Shown: positions 1 through 8,543, counted from the stretch's first letter. The stretch: DNA of 31,851 nt from Kaiparowitsia sp041742695 (GCA_041742695.1 JBGTOF010000352.1:1-31851), one strand, 5' to 3'. The notes: generated from the letters alone by a model not told the origin. Translations and numbers: made by a program.

Positions 1-40
1 GTAGCTGCCTGCAAAAATAGCTCGATGCCAGGTCCCTATT

Positions 41-72
41 CCAAGCCCGTACCCTCAAAGGTGCGGGCTTGG
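41..72. terminator. Hairpin, first of two tandem terminators
   Basis: A 13-bp stem (positions 41-53 with 60-72, one G-T pair) closes a 6-nt loop and is followed by ACTCTTT. No gene in the window reads into it, so it probably ends a plus-strand transcript that begins left of the window. Confidence 0.6.
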
Positions 73-92
73 ACTCTTTAAACTGTCTATCT

Positions 93-127
93 AAGCCCTG
101 CTGCCCGTGTTTCGGGCAGCAGGGCTT
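93..127. terminator. Strong hairpin, second tandem terminator
   Basis: A perfect 15-bp GC-rich stem (93-107 with 113-127) closes the 5-nt loop TGTTT and is followed by AATCTTGTCTTT. It lies 20 bp after the first hairpin, so an off-window transcript seems to have a double stop. Confidence 0.65.
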
Positions 128-612
128 AATCTTGTCTTTAATTAGAGATTGTATTGATGCAGCAGGTTTAGCAGTTGACTATAGAGTTGGTAGAGTTTGA
201 CATGCGCATAAGGTTGGTTTTGTAGTAATTCTAGCCTTGGAAATTCCTTCATCCTCTCTCAAAACATTGTCACTATTAACTTTTACCCACTTCTTTCAGT
301 CAGGTTGTATAGTCACAAATTCAGTTCAGCGAGCGTGCAAAATTGTACCGCCTGCGCTTTTGGCAATATGAGGCTATACCTTGACAATCATGCAGGGAGA
401 TTCTACGGCGAACATACAATCTGTCCCCTTCTTCAGTGGATTACTTAACCCTGAATCCAATATTTGGCTGGTGTAGACTATCCTTTCAAATGTGAATAGA
501 ATCCTTAGGCAAATCTTTCAAATAGTGTTTCTGCGCTCTTTCTCCGAAAAAGCGGACAATGGGTTTTTCCTCCTGTAGCTTATAGTTAGAGCACTCGCGA
601 GCCCCTGCCCCC
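128..612. other. Intergenic region upstream of the nSTAND gene
   Basis: About 485 bp of relatively AT-rich sequence with no plausible gene on either strand. It must hold the promoter of the gene starting at 613. TTGACA occurs at about 196 and 379, but neither has a convincing -10 at 16-18 bp, so I do not call a promoter. Confidence 0.5.
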
Positions 613-3600
613 ATGTCCTCAGGCCCATCGGTTCTTGACCTGATTCGGCAAACCACCGAAGCCATTGCCGAGTTTATTGAGTGGTTGGTTGCACTGCTGC
701 GCAACGATGACTGGTTTAAGCTGCTGGTGCTAGCTGGGGTTGGGCTCAGTCTATTGGGCACGGTCTTCAAAGAGCTTTTGGTCAGCCTGTGGCCCGGTGA
801 TGCGGTTCCCGATGCGCTGTGGGTGAGTCTGTGGACGGCGGCGACACTGGCTTTTGTTAGCGCGTTTGTGGTGGCGCTGGTGAAGCGGCCTGGGCGCGAT
901 CGCACCACCACAGCCGACACCGCTGAGCGCCGCGCTATCAAGGGCTTACGCCCCTTTGGTGCTGAGGATGTGGAAATTTTCGCCCAGCTGCAGCGGCAGG
1001 CCAGCCTGCGGGAATGCCTAGAGTCGGTTACCAGCCCCAACTACAAGTTTGGCATTCTCATGGGTGAGAGTGGCTGCGGCAAGACCTCCTTTTTGCAGGC
1101 TGGGTTGTGGCCCAAGTTGCAAGCCGAGGACTGTAGCCACCGGGGCGTGTTAGTACGCTTTTCCGACCAAGAGCCCCTGGAAACCATCCGCAAGGCGCTG
1201 GTTGCTGAGATCGGACTTTCTCCCGACACCGGGCTTTCTACCGATGGAAGATCCTCGCAGGGATCCCCCCTTAGTCCCCCCTTTCCAAGGGGGGAGGCTG
1301 GAAGTAGCTCAGTTCAAGGGCATCTGGGGGGATCTCCCTTCCTGCACCTGCTCCACCAGGCTGTCGCTACCAGTGGCAAGCCCATCGTTCTGCTGTGCGA
1401 TCAGTTTGAGCAGGTCTTCGTCCATTACCGCCGCCCGGAAGACCGCGCCCCCTTTATTCAGGCTCTTACCGACTGGTACAAGACCCCAGCCCTCGATACC
1501 GTTAAGCTGCTGGTCTCCATTCGCGCTGATCTGCTTCACGAGCTGTACGTTTTGCAGAGCAGCCTCAAGTACACGCTTGGGCCCTATGACCAAATTAAGC
1601 TGGAGCGCTTTACCCCCGCCGAAGCCGTTAAAATCCTTGGTGTTATCGCCCAGACCGAAAATCTGGAGTTCGATCCCCGCTTTGTGGAAGAACTCGCTAC
1701 TCAGGAACTGGCCAACTCCGAAGATGGCACCGTCTCGCCCGTAGATCTGCAAATTTTGGCCTGGATGATTGAGCGCCAAAAGAGCGACGACCTGCGCGCC
1801 TTTAACCGTGAAGCGTTTCAAAAGTTTGGCGGCGTCGAGGGGCTGCTTACCCGCTTTTTAGAGCGCACCCTAGAGGTCAGGGTGCTGCCCAACCAGCGCG
1901 AAGTCGCTATCAAAACCCTGCTGGCCCTAACCGATTTGGATCGCCAGGTGCGGGCTGGGGTGCTTACCCTGCCAGAACTAGCGGCTAAGCTTCAGGGCGA
2001 CATGCGGCTCGAAGACATCGCCGATGCGGTGAACTGGCTAGCTCGCAGCGACGTGCGGTTAATTACTCCCCAAGAGAAGAGCAGCGCAACAGGCTATGAG
2101 CTGGCCCACGAACGGCTGATCCCTGCCCTGCTGCGGCTGGCGGGGCGGGAGCTGACGGCGGCGGATCAGGCGAACCAACTGCTAGAGCGACGAGTTAACG
2201 AATGGCTGGGGAATCGGCAGAGCGCTAGATACCTACTCAGCCCCAGGGAACTCTGGCAAATTCGGCGGCAGCGCCCCTTTTTAATCTGGGGTGCCAAGCG
2301 TAAGCAAAAGGAACGGTTGCTCTATCTCAGCCGCCACCGGTACTACAGCATGGTGGGAGTGGTCGGAGCATTTGCTTTGGTCGGGATGCTGTTTTGGGGA
2401 TGGTGGCACTATACGCCCCAGGGACATGTGCAACAGGTGAAGTGGGAGCTTAGCCGAATAGTAAATCGGGCTTCTGACCAGCAAAAAGCCCAAATAGCCG
2501 TAGTCTACATCAAAAATAACCAGCAACAGAAAGGCTTGAGCCTGCTAGAAACCCAAGTCAGCAGTCAGGAGTCCAGGTCGAATGCCTTACGCCAAATCGC
2601 ATCTGTAGTTCCAAGGTTGCCTGCCCAGCGCCAACCACTGCCGCTCTTAGAGCGCGTGACGGAAATTGTTACTGGCATGGATGCTGCCTTGGCTAAAGCG
2701 AATGCGTTGAGTGCTATTGCCAGCACCTATGGGCAACTTGGGGAGAGCCACGCCACCGCGGCTACTGCGGTCTTGGCTGAGGCCCTCGCGGTAGCCACCA
2801 ACATTGATGCTTCCTGGTGGGTCAAATCGGCTGCGTTGAGTGGCATTGCCAGTGCCTATGGACAATTAGGGAAGCACCACGCCACCGCGGCCGCGGCAGG
2901 CTTGGAACAGGCCCTCGCGGTTACCTCCGACATCGATGATGCCAGGAACAAAGCTTATGCGTTGAGTGCTATTGCCAGCGCCTATGGGCAACTGGGGGAG
3001 CGCCATGCCACTAAGGCCGCAGCAGTCTTGGAGCAGGCCCTCACTGTGGCCTCCGACATCACTGCACCCGTTAACATGTTCTTCGGCGAAGGTGTTGGGG
3101 CCAAAGCGGATACGTTGAGAGCTATTGCTAGCGCCTATGGACAACTGGGAGAGAGCCACGCCACTGATGCAGCAGCAGGTTTAGAGCAGGTTATCACAGT
3201 AGTTTCTAACATCGATGATGCCAGGGACAAATCGATTACGTTGAGTACCATTGCCAGCGCTTATGGGCAACTAGGGGAGCGCCATGCTAACGATGCGGTA
3301 GCGGTCTTGGAGCAGGCCCTTACGGTAGCCTCCAACATCACTTCACCTATCAACATGCTATTCATTGATGATGCCAGTGCTAAATCGGCTGCGTTGAGTG
3401 CTATTGCCAGCGCCTACGGGCAACTGGGAGAGCACCACGCTAACGATGCGGTGGCGGGCTTGGAGCAGGTCATCGCAGTGGCCTCTAACATCGATGATGC
3501 CAGTGCTAAATCGGCTGCGTTGAGTGCCATTGCCAGCGCGTATGGGCAACTGGGGGAGAGCCACGCCACTGAGGCTGCAGTAGTCTTGGAGCAGGCCCTT

Positions 3601-4479
3601 GCGGTGGCTACCGACATTGATGCTGCCTTTGCCAAAGCGAATGCGTTGAGTGCTATTGCCAGCGCCTATGGGCAACTGGGGGAACGCCATGCCATTGAGG
3701 CCGCAGCGGTCTTGGAGCAGGCCCTTACGGTGGCCACCGACATCGATGATGCTAGGAGCAAAGCTTATCGGTTGAGTGTCATTGCCAGCGCGTATGGGCA
3801 ACTGGGCGATCGCTCCGCCGTGCACGCTGGATTAATCGAGGTGCGGAGGATAGCTGAGCAATCCAGCCTTTACGGTAATGACCTGTTGAGTCAGATTGCT
3901 GCTTACCAAGCGCTATACGGCAGTTGGGGAGATGCCTGGCGAACCCTTAGAAGGGCTTCGGACAGCGACCGATTAACCGCTATGACCCAAATGCTGACTT
4001 ACTATGCCGAGAGCAAAACGCCGCAACTTATTGAAGGGCCAGTGGTGCTTCAGGTCAGTTCTGCCCCTGCTGGCGCAAGTCAGCATACTCTAGCAGTTGA
4101 AATCCAAAGTCCTGACGAAAGCTGCGAGAAACACGCCGACTGGTGGGAAGTGCTGACGGAAGATGGCGAGTTTGTCGATCGCCGCTTGATAGAGAATGGC
4201 CCCCATCCATTTGAAGGCCCCTTCACCACCGAACAAACTATCGGGGGTGATTCAAATGTTGACCCCAACCAGGTGCTTATCATCCGAGCGCACTTCAGCA
4301 GCCCCTTTGGAGAAACCTATAACCAGCAGGAACAAATTATCACTGATTCATCCCGCTACTCCTCCCAAGCCATGAAGGGCAGCATCAACCGAGGGTTCAA
4401 GTCGGTTCGCATGCCGCCCCGCTTTGCCGCTGGGGTCGAGCGCCAAGATCCCCAACCCGAGGCGTGTCGGGCCAACTAG
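613..4479 (+). CDS. Membrane-anchored nSTAND-type NTPase with C-terminal helical repeat array
   Basis: This 1288-residue protein has two N-terminal membrane segments (about 36-60 and 69-91). A P-loop NTPase of the novel STAND class follows: Walker A GESGCGKTS at 151-159 and Walker B LLCDQFEQ with Asp263. A third hydrophobic segment lies at about 577-600. From residue 697 there are eight full and one partial copies of a roughly 42-residue repeat with the core IASAYGQLG, probably a TPR-like alpha-alpha superhelix. A unique domain of about 210 residues ends the protein. STAND ATPases are known as switch-like signalling or defence hubs whose repeats act as sensors; that role here is inferred. Residues 214-243 are encoded by a palindromic G/C-tract element. 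The start has no clear Shine-Dalgarno sequence. The neighbours do not indicate a partner. Confidence 0.9.
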   Translation: MSSGPSVLDLIRQTTEAIAEFIEWLVALLRNDDWFKLLVLAGVGLSLLGTVFKELLVSLWPGDAVPDALWVSLWTAATLAFVSAFVVALVKRPGRDRTTTADTAERRAIKGLRPFGAEDVEIFAQLQRQASLRECLESVTSPNYKFGILMGESGCGKTSFLQAGLWPKLQAEDCSHRGVLVRFSDQEPLETIRKALVAEIGLSPDTGLSTDGRSSQGSPLSPPFPRGEAGSSSVQGHLGGSPFLHLLHQAVATSGKPIVLLCDQFEQVFVHYRRPEDRAPFIQALTDWYKTPALDTVKLLVSIRADLLHELYVLQSSLKYTLGPYDQIKLERFTPAEAVKILGVIAQTENLEFDPRFVEELATQELANSEDGTVSPVDLQILAWMIERQKSDDLRAFNREAFQKFGGVEGLLTRFLERTLEVRVLPNQREVAIKTLLALTDLDRQVRAGVLTLPELAAKLQGDMRLEDIADAVNWLARSDVRLITPQEKSSATGYELAHERLIPALLRLAGRELTAADQANQLLERRVNEWLGNRQSARYLLSPRELWQIRRQRPFLIWGAKRKQKERLLYLSRHRYYSMVGVVGAFALVGMLFWGWWHYTPQGHVQQVKWELSRIVNRASDQQKAQIAVVYIKNNQQQKGLSLLETQVSSQESRSNALRQIASVVPRLPAQRQPLPLLERVTEIVTGMDAALAKANALSAIASTYGQLGESHATAATAVLAEALAVATNIDASWWVKSAALSGIASAYGQLGKHHATAAAAGLEQALAVTSDIDDARNKAYALSAIASAYGQLGERHATKAAAVLEQALTVASDITAPVNMFFGEGVGAKADTLRAIASAYGQLGESHATDAAAGLEQVITVVSNIDDARDKSITLSTIASAYGQLGERHANDAVAVLEQALTVASNITSPINMLFIDDASAKSAALSAIASAYGQLGEHHANDAVAGLEQVIAVASNIDDASAKSAALSAIASAYGQLGESHATEAAVVLEQALAVATDIDAAFAKANALSAIASAYGQLGERHAIEAAAVLEQALTVATDIDDARSKAYRLSVIASAYGQLGDRSAVHAGLIEVRRIAEQSSLYGNDLLSQIAAYQALYGSWGDAWRTLRRASDSDRLTAMTQMLTYYAESKTPQLIEGPVVLQVSSAPAGASQHTLAVEIQSPDESCEKHADWWEVLTEDGEFVDRRLIENGPHPFEGPFTTEQTIGGDSNVDPNQVLIIRAHFSSPFGETYNQQEQIITDSSRYSSQAMKGSINRGFKSVRMPPRFAAGVERQDPQPEACRAN
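1260..1338. repeat. Palindromic G/C-tract element inserted in frame in the nSTAND gene
   Basis: GGGATCCCCCC at 1260-1270 faces GGGGGGATC at 1326-1334. Between them an inner 8-bp stem (1274-unit CCCCCCTT and AAGGGGGG, 1276-1283 with 1287-1294) forms a second hairpin. Such runs are typical of short dispersed intergenic palindromes in cyanobacteria. Here the element is read through without a stop and adds a Ser/Gly/Pro-rich linker between Walker A and Walker B. Confidence 0.6.
2701..3816 (+). repeat. Tandem coding repeats of 126-153 bp in the nSTAND gene
   Basis: The repeat-start codon TTG (Leu of the LSAIASAYGQLG core) falls at 2707, 2836, 2962, 3115, 3241, 3394, 3520, 3646 and 3772. The periods are therefore 129, 126, 153, 126, 153, 126, 126 and 126 bp. 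Copies are nearly identical at DNA level, for example in TATGGGCAACTGGG. The two 153-bp units share an extra segment containing a PxNM motif. This suggests that a 279-bp two-unit block was duplicated. Confidence 0.9.
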
Positions 4480-4486
4480 CACTTAC

Positions 4487-4502
4487 CTCCTCTTCAGAGG
4501 AG
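4487..4502. repeat. Short dyad after the nSTAND gene
   Basis: CTCCTCT and AGAGGAG flank two bases, 8 bp after the stop codon at 4479. It could act as a weak terminator or mRNA 3' end, but no U-tract follows. Confidence 0.3.
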
Positions 4503-4658
4503 TATGGCTTCTGGAACAATATGGGGCGATCGCACACAGCCTTGTCACGAAAACGCAAGAGGCGCATGCCGACGAGCATTTAATATCAGCCGCAACCCCC
4601 TCTTGCTTGGTCTGGCTTTTTGTTTCTTTGTGCCTTCCTGCCCTTCGGCATTAGAGAT

Positions 4659-5018
4659 TCAGGTTAAGTTAGGCAGTTTGGGTGTCGCCATTTTGGGAAA
4701 TAGATCAGGGTTGAGGATCGAGGTATGCGTTTGGGGGGTTGGGTAGGAGCGATTAGGATCAACGGGCAGGATTGATACTTTGGGGCTGGGCATTGTCGGG
4801 AGCAGCGTGGGCGGCAGCATAGTGGTTTGAGTCCGCAGGGCCGGATCGGTAGGCAGCGCAGACGGCATCAGGATCGTGGTGCCGACTTGGGGAGTCAGTG
4901 TCGTAAGCGCAGTGCTGTCTAAGGCTGTGTAGGGTAACACTGAGGTGCCTACCTGAGCTGTTAGGGTAGCTTTCACTGGGGTAGAATCGCTGGGCAAGTA
5001 AGGGTGATTTGGGTCCAT
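4659..5018 (-). CDS. Pro/Thr-rich repeat protein, unknown function
   Basis: This 119-residue reading frame is preceded by AGGAG eight bases before its ATG, which supports translation. The product is dominated by Pro, Thr, Leu and Ser and is built of degenerate units of about 18-20 residues of the form VGTxxLP...LP (for example QVGTSVLPYTAL, QVGTTILMPSAL, KVSILPVDP). It has no signal peptide, membrane segment, cysteine or known catalytic motif. A DPN(H/R)xYP motif occurs near both ends. I do not recognise the family. It may be an intrinsically disordered or extended beta-repeat protein. It lies convergent with the nSTAND gene and shares direction with the next upstream gene, about 100 bp away. 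A non-coding origin of the frame cannot be excluded. Confidence 0.5.
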   Translation of the reverse strand: MDPNHPYLPSDSTPVKATLTAQVGTSVLPYTALDSTALTTLTPQVGTTILMPSALPTDPALRTQTTMLPPTLLPTMPSPKVSILPVDPNRSYPTPQTHTSILNPDLFPKMATPKLPNLT

Positions 5019-5116
5019 GTTGAATGCTCCTGGGCGATCGCCCGATCGGTGAGTTTAGATGCGTCGCAATGGGTCTTGGTAGCTTCAGACCAAGGTCTCA
5101 ATCCGCCGTTAATTCG

Positions 5117-5626
5117 TCAATATAGCCAACTGGCATAGTCGGAATTAATGTCTTTCATGTCACTATAGAGCCACACCATGCGGTCGATATACCAGAGCTT
5201 GCCAAGCGTCACAATGGCATACCCAATGCTGACGCCCCAAACGCTGAGGACGACAACGCCCCAAATGATAATCACTCCGCCCACTGCTGCGACGGTATTG
5301 AGAAGAGAGGGCACAAGCCGATGATGCGGGGGCACAGGCACTTGATCCCGGTTTAACCAGACGCGCTCGCCCAGAACCCCTTTTGAAATCCAGTGATGGG
5401 TTGAGCGGGGCTTGGGAAACACATGCGGGTTTAGCCAAGTCCATGCACAGGCCCCGACAATGGGGAGCAGCGACCATCCCCCTAACCAGACTCGGCTCCA
5501 GAAGGCCAAGATCAGCAGCGGTAAGACCGTAGCAAAACGCGTCCATCCGCTCCAGGAATTTGCGTGACGAAGCCATGCCTCATCACTCATCTTGAACACT
5601 GCGGCTACTTTCCGTTCAACCGTCAT
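5117..5626 (-). CDS. DUF6653 family membrane protein
   Basis: The 169-residue product shows the conserved features of the DUF6653 family as I know it: an N-terminal MSDEAWLRHAN box, WTRF, a hydrophobic segment with SRVWLGGW, the central KGVLGERVWLNR box, and a C-terminal KLWYIDRMVWLYSDM followed by a terminal WLY. Two hydrophobic regions (about 33-65 and 112-140) indicate an integral membrane protein. The biochemical role of the family is unknown. I used the ATG at 5626; Met13 (5590) would be a family-consistent alternative, and neither has a strong Shine-Dalgarno sequence. It is divergent from the DUF2721 gene. Confidence 0.75.
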   Translation of the reverse strand: MTVERKVAAVFKMSDEAWLRHANSWSGWTRFATVLPLLILAFWSRVWLGGWSLLPIVGACAWTWLNPHVFPKPRSTHHWISKGVLGERVWLNRDQVPVPPHHRLVPSLLNTVAAVGGVIIIWGVVVLSVWGVSIGYAIVTLGKLWYIDRMVWLYSDMKDINSDYASWLY

Positions 5627-5949
5627 AGATAGACTTTAGATATCGCTATACTCAGCGGACGTTGGCCCTCTTTACAGCATCCAACCGGTTAGCTTCTGCC
5701 GATTCCGCCGATCTTATGGAACAGGTCGGAGTTGGATAGGGCGGGCTCTTTGGAGTTTGCAGACGCCTACCTTTAGTTCAGGAATTAGGGTTATCTGTAG
5801 CGCTGGCCTTACCTTACCGCTTCTATTCGGTTGCGATCGCTACGAATCATGAACCCTGCGCTCTTTCGTGCGATCGCCCTACAATACAGTCGGGTTTCTT
5901 TGCGCCCAGCCTATCTACACCGTGTCCCTGTTTAGGGGCGATCGCACGC
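5627..5949. other. Divergent intergenic region between the DUF6653 and DUF2721 genes
   Basis: About 320 bp that must hold both divergent promoters. It contains three HIP1-type GCGATCGC sites (about 5834, 5870 and 5938) and no gene. A TACAAT hexamer near 5880 could be a -10 for the plus-strand gene, but no matching -35 is clear. Confidence 0.4.
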
Positions 5950-6342
5950 ATGGATATTGACATCAACACCCCGGCGATTTTGTTTCCTACCGTGTCGCTG
6001 TTGCTCTTGGCCTATACGAATCGGTTTCTGGCGTTGGCGAGTATCATTCGCAACCTGCACGCGACGCATCAGGCGCACCCTAGCACGGTGCTGCTCAAGG
6101 AGATCTCAAATCTGCGCTACCGGGTGCGGCTCATTCGCAACATGCAAGCGTTTGGAGCGCTGAGCCTGCTGCTGTGCGTGGCCTGTATGCTGCTGCTGTT
6201 TGCGGGATTGCTAGTGCTGGGGCGGTCAGTGTTTGCCGCTAGCCTTGTGTTGATGCTGATATCTTTAGCGCTGTCGTTTCGGGAAATTCAGATTTCGACG
6301 GATGCGCTCAATCTGCACCTGCGCGATTTAGAACTGCTGTAA
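5950..6342 (+). CDS. DUF2721 family membrane protein
   Basis: The 130-residue product matches the DUF2721 family: an N-terminal hydrophobic helix (about 8-28), a soluble loop with the signature EISNLRYRVRLIRNMQAFG, then a pair of hydrophobic segments (about 69-115), and a short tail in which QISTDALNLHLRDLE is conserved. Family members are small inner-membrane proteins of unknown function, common in cyanobacteria and proteobacteria. The ATG at 5950 directly follows a HIP1 site and has a GGGGCG stretch about 10 bases upstream. It is transcribed alone, convergent with the next gene. Confidence 0.8.
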   Translation: MDIDINTPAILFPTVSLLLLAYTNRFLALASIIRNLHATHQAHPSTVLLKEISNLRYRVRLIRNMQAFGALSLLLCVACMLLLFAGLLVLGRSVFAASLVLMLISLALSFREIQISTDALNLHLRDLELL

Positions 6343-6397
6343 CAGTGTTGTGTTCTAGCATCTAACTCGGACAGCGTTGGTCTTGGCCTATTGAGGC

Positions 6398-6937
6398 TTA
6401 CCCAGCAGAGAGGCTCTGATCAATGGCTTGCACAATCACCTGGCGCTGCTCGTTGTCATAGCCCCACCGGGTCAGAAAGCTGGCATAGTCGCCGTTGCCT
6501 GTGGTGGCGCTGTCTTTCAATTGCGTAAGCTTGGTCGGCACGGTCGATAACTGCAACTGCTGGATTAAATTAGCAGTGCGCGATCGCACGCGGTCTGATC
6601 CCTGGGCCATGTCATGGTTGCTATTGCGGCGATGGGTTACCGCCATAGCGGATGACATCGCTAGATTTTTGACGAGCAGTTCTCCGACGCCTTCGGGTGC
6701 AGTTTTGAGCGCGGCTAGCACGGCGGTTGAGGGCTGATCGGCGAGGGGGCGATCGCTCGTTAAATAGGTGACAAAGAAACCCCGAGCCCCGTTCTCGGAG
6801 GCTACCAACTGCGTCAGGGTTTGGGTTAGATCCCCATCAGAGAGCTGATCCTGCTCCATCTGTTCCATCAAGGATTGAGTCAGGGCGATCGCCCCCTCAA
6901 AGCTCACATCTTCAGGAATCACCAATGGCGAGGCCAT
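6398..6937 (-). CDS. Conserved hypothetical protein, soluble
   Basis: A 179-residue soluble protein without membrane segments or a signal peptide. It is acidic and helix-rich, with a DGDLTQTLTQLV motif near residue 38, a GARGFFVTYLTSDRPLAD block, a basic HRRN centre, and a GDYASFLTRWGYD block near the C-terminus. I do not recognise a named domain; the pattern resembles uncharacterised proteins seen in other cyanobacteria. A GGGAG sequence 7 bases before the ATG supports this start. Its 3' end faces the DUF2721 gene, and the next co-directional gene starts about 100 bp upstream. No function is assigned. Confidence 0.7.
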   Translation of the reverse strand: MASPLVIPEDVSFEGAIALTQSLMEQMEQDQLSDGDLTQTLTQLVASENGARGFFVTYLTSDRPLADQPSTAVLAALKTAPEGVGELLVKNLAMSSAMAVTHRRNSNHDMAQGSDRVRSRTANLIQQLQLSTVPTKLTQLKDSATTGNGDYASFLTRWGYDNEQRQVIVQAIDQSLSAG

Positions 6938-7035
6938 CCTAACGCTCCCATAACAACACCTGCTATCTTATAGCAGCTCGGGTAGACCGATAGTCACCCC
7001 AGAGAATTAGAGATTGGGGCTCTCCGTTACTCGGC

Positions 7036-7353
7036 TCACGAAGCAACATGGTTCTCTAACCGGGTCTCGGGAGATGCCAGCAAATCAATGGCCTGATCTG
7101 CCGTCATTAACCGCTTCAGCACTACCTGTCCAATGGCATGGGTGGCAGTCGCGACGGCTTCACTCGGCTTCACTTCCACCATCAGCACAGACTCTTCTAC
7201 CCGATAGAGCCACAGCCGCTGCTGCTGCTCATTCATCGCCAGGGCTGTGCGCTCAATCCAGGGTTTTCGCCGCCAAGCGGTCTCATTCCACAACCCACCC
7301 AACTCCCACACGCGCCCAATCGTCCAACCATCGGCCAAAAAAAAGTACTTCAC
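7036..7353 (-). CDS. Conserved cyanobacterial hypothetical protein (GTG start)
   Basis: A 105-residue protein that begins MKYFFLADGWTIGRVWE and continues with GLWNETAWRRKPWIER and LWLYRVEESVLMVEVKP. I recognise this arrangement from an uncharacterised cyanobacterial family, but it has no assigned function. There is no signal peptide or membrane segment; the fold looks mixed alpha/beta. The start is GTG, because no ATG lies in frame near the conserved N-terminus. Eight consecutive T residues at codons 3-6 (minus strand) form a possible slippage tract. It could be co-transcribed with the 6398-6937 gene about 100 bp downstream. Confidence 0.7.
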   Translation of the reverse strand: MKYFFLADGWTIGRVWELGGLWNETAWRRKPWIERTALAMNEQQQRLWLYRVEESVLMVEVKPSEAVATATHAIGQVVLKRLMTADQAIDLLASPETRLENHVAS

Positions 7354-7544
7354 AACGTTGCGCTAATACTCCCTAGATGCCTGCATGAAGCGCCTTAGTA
7401 TAGCAAGTGCCTCAGATTCCTAACGCGCTGACGTGAGAATTTAGCGATTTGCTTGAGCCGCGTGTGACAGGCTCCTTAACCCAATCGCGGCGGGTTAAAT
7501 CAAAGGCTGACGAGATCGTTCCCTAACGCGTCAGCCCCATCGCA

Positions 7545-8543
7545 TCATCCGTGGCGCGACTGGTGCCATGCCCAGGCATGCGCAATGATTTTCTCTAGGT
7601 CAGCGTATTGGGGGTTCCAGCCGAGGATGCGTCTGGCTTTTTCGCCACTGCCAACTAGCGCCGGGGGATCACCAGGACGGCGATCGCACTCTTCTACAGC
7701 AATGTCTTTTCCGGTGACTTGGCGAGCGGTATCAATTACCTGCTTCACCGAAAAGCCGCTGCCGTTGCCTAGGTTAAAGATGGTGCTGTCGCCGCCCTTC
7801 AGTAAATAGTCGATGCCGAGCACGTGGGCTGACGCAAGGTCATGGACGTGGATGTAGTCGCGAACACAGGTGCCGTCTTCGGTGGGGTAGTCGGTGCCAA
7901 AGACTTTGATGCAGGGACGGATGCCCATCGCCGTTTGCAATACGAGGGGAATCAGGTGCGTTTCGGGGTTGTGGTCTTCTCCCAAACGCCCATCGGGATC
8001 GGCTCCTGCCGCGTTAAAGTAGCGAAAGATCACGGATTTGAAGTTGTAGGCGAACTGAAAATCTTGGAGGATGCGCTCCACCATGAGCTTGGTCATGCCA
8101 TAGGGATTGATGGGCGACTGGGCGTGATCTTCGGGAATGGGAACGGTGGTGGGCACGCCGTAGGTAGCGCAAGTGGACGAAAAGACAAAGTTTTTGATAT
8201 TGGCGGCCAGCATTGCTTCTAGCAAGCTGAGGGTGCCTACCACGTTGTTGCGGTAGTACTTAGCGGGATCGCTCACCGATTCGCCGACATAGGCATAGGC
8301 GGCAAAGTGCATCACGGCATCAATTGACCGACTGGCAAAGATTTTATCGAGCAGTGGGCGATCGCTTGTATCTCCCACAATCAACTCGGTTTTGAGGGTG
8401 TTCTCGATGAGGTCTCGATGTCCATACACTAAGTTATCGAGCACCAATACGTTGTATCCGCTCTGCTGCAGCGCCAGCACTGCATGGGAGCCGATATACC
8501 CTGCTCCGCCTGTTACCAAGATTGTCGGCGTTTGTTGCGACAT
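7545..8543 (-). CDS. galE: UDP-glucose 4-epimerase
   Basis: The 332-residue product is a full-length extended short-chain dehydrogenase that interconverts UDP-glucose and UDP-galactose in the cytoplasm. It feeds polysaccharide and galactolipid precursors. The NAD-binding TGGAGYIG lies at 11-18, the catalytic SST at 122-124, and YGMTK with Tyr148 and Lys152 forms the active-site YxxxK. FRYFNAAGADPDGR and CVRDYIHVHDLA are typical GalE blocks. GGGAG lies four bases before the ATG. It is a monocistronic-looking gene downstream of the antiporter gene, with about 200 bp between them that contains tandem direct repeats. I am confident of the family; specificity for other UDP-sugars is possible. Confidence 0.92.
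   Translation of the reverse strand: MSQQTPTILVTGGAGYIGSHAVLALQQSGYNVLVLDNLVYGHRDLIENTLKTELIVGDTSDRPLLDKIFASRSIDAVMHFAAYAYVGESVSDPAKYYRNNVVGTLSLLEAMLAANIKNFVFSSTCATYGVPTTVPIPEDHAQSPINPYGMTKLMVERILQDFQFAYNFKSVIFRYFNAAGADPDGRLGEDHNPETHLIPLVLQTAMGIRPCIKVFGTDYPTEDGTCVRDYIHVHDLASAHVLGIDYLLKGGDSTIFNLGNGSGFSVKQVIDTARQVTGKDIAVEECDRRPGDPPALVGSGEKARRILGWNPQYADLEKIIAHAWAWHQSRHG

Noticed and set aside
196..420. TTGACA hexamers as promoters of the nSTAND gene
   Set aside because: Neither has a -10 at 16-18 bp that I would accept.
486..1040. 184-codon minus-strand frame opposite the start of the nSTAND gene
   Set aside because: Overlaps the strongly supported nSTAND N-terminus and Walker A region; product is low-complexity Ser/Arg-rich with no domain.
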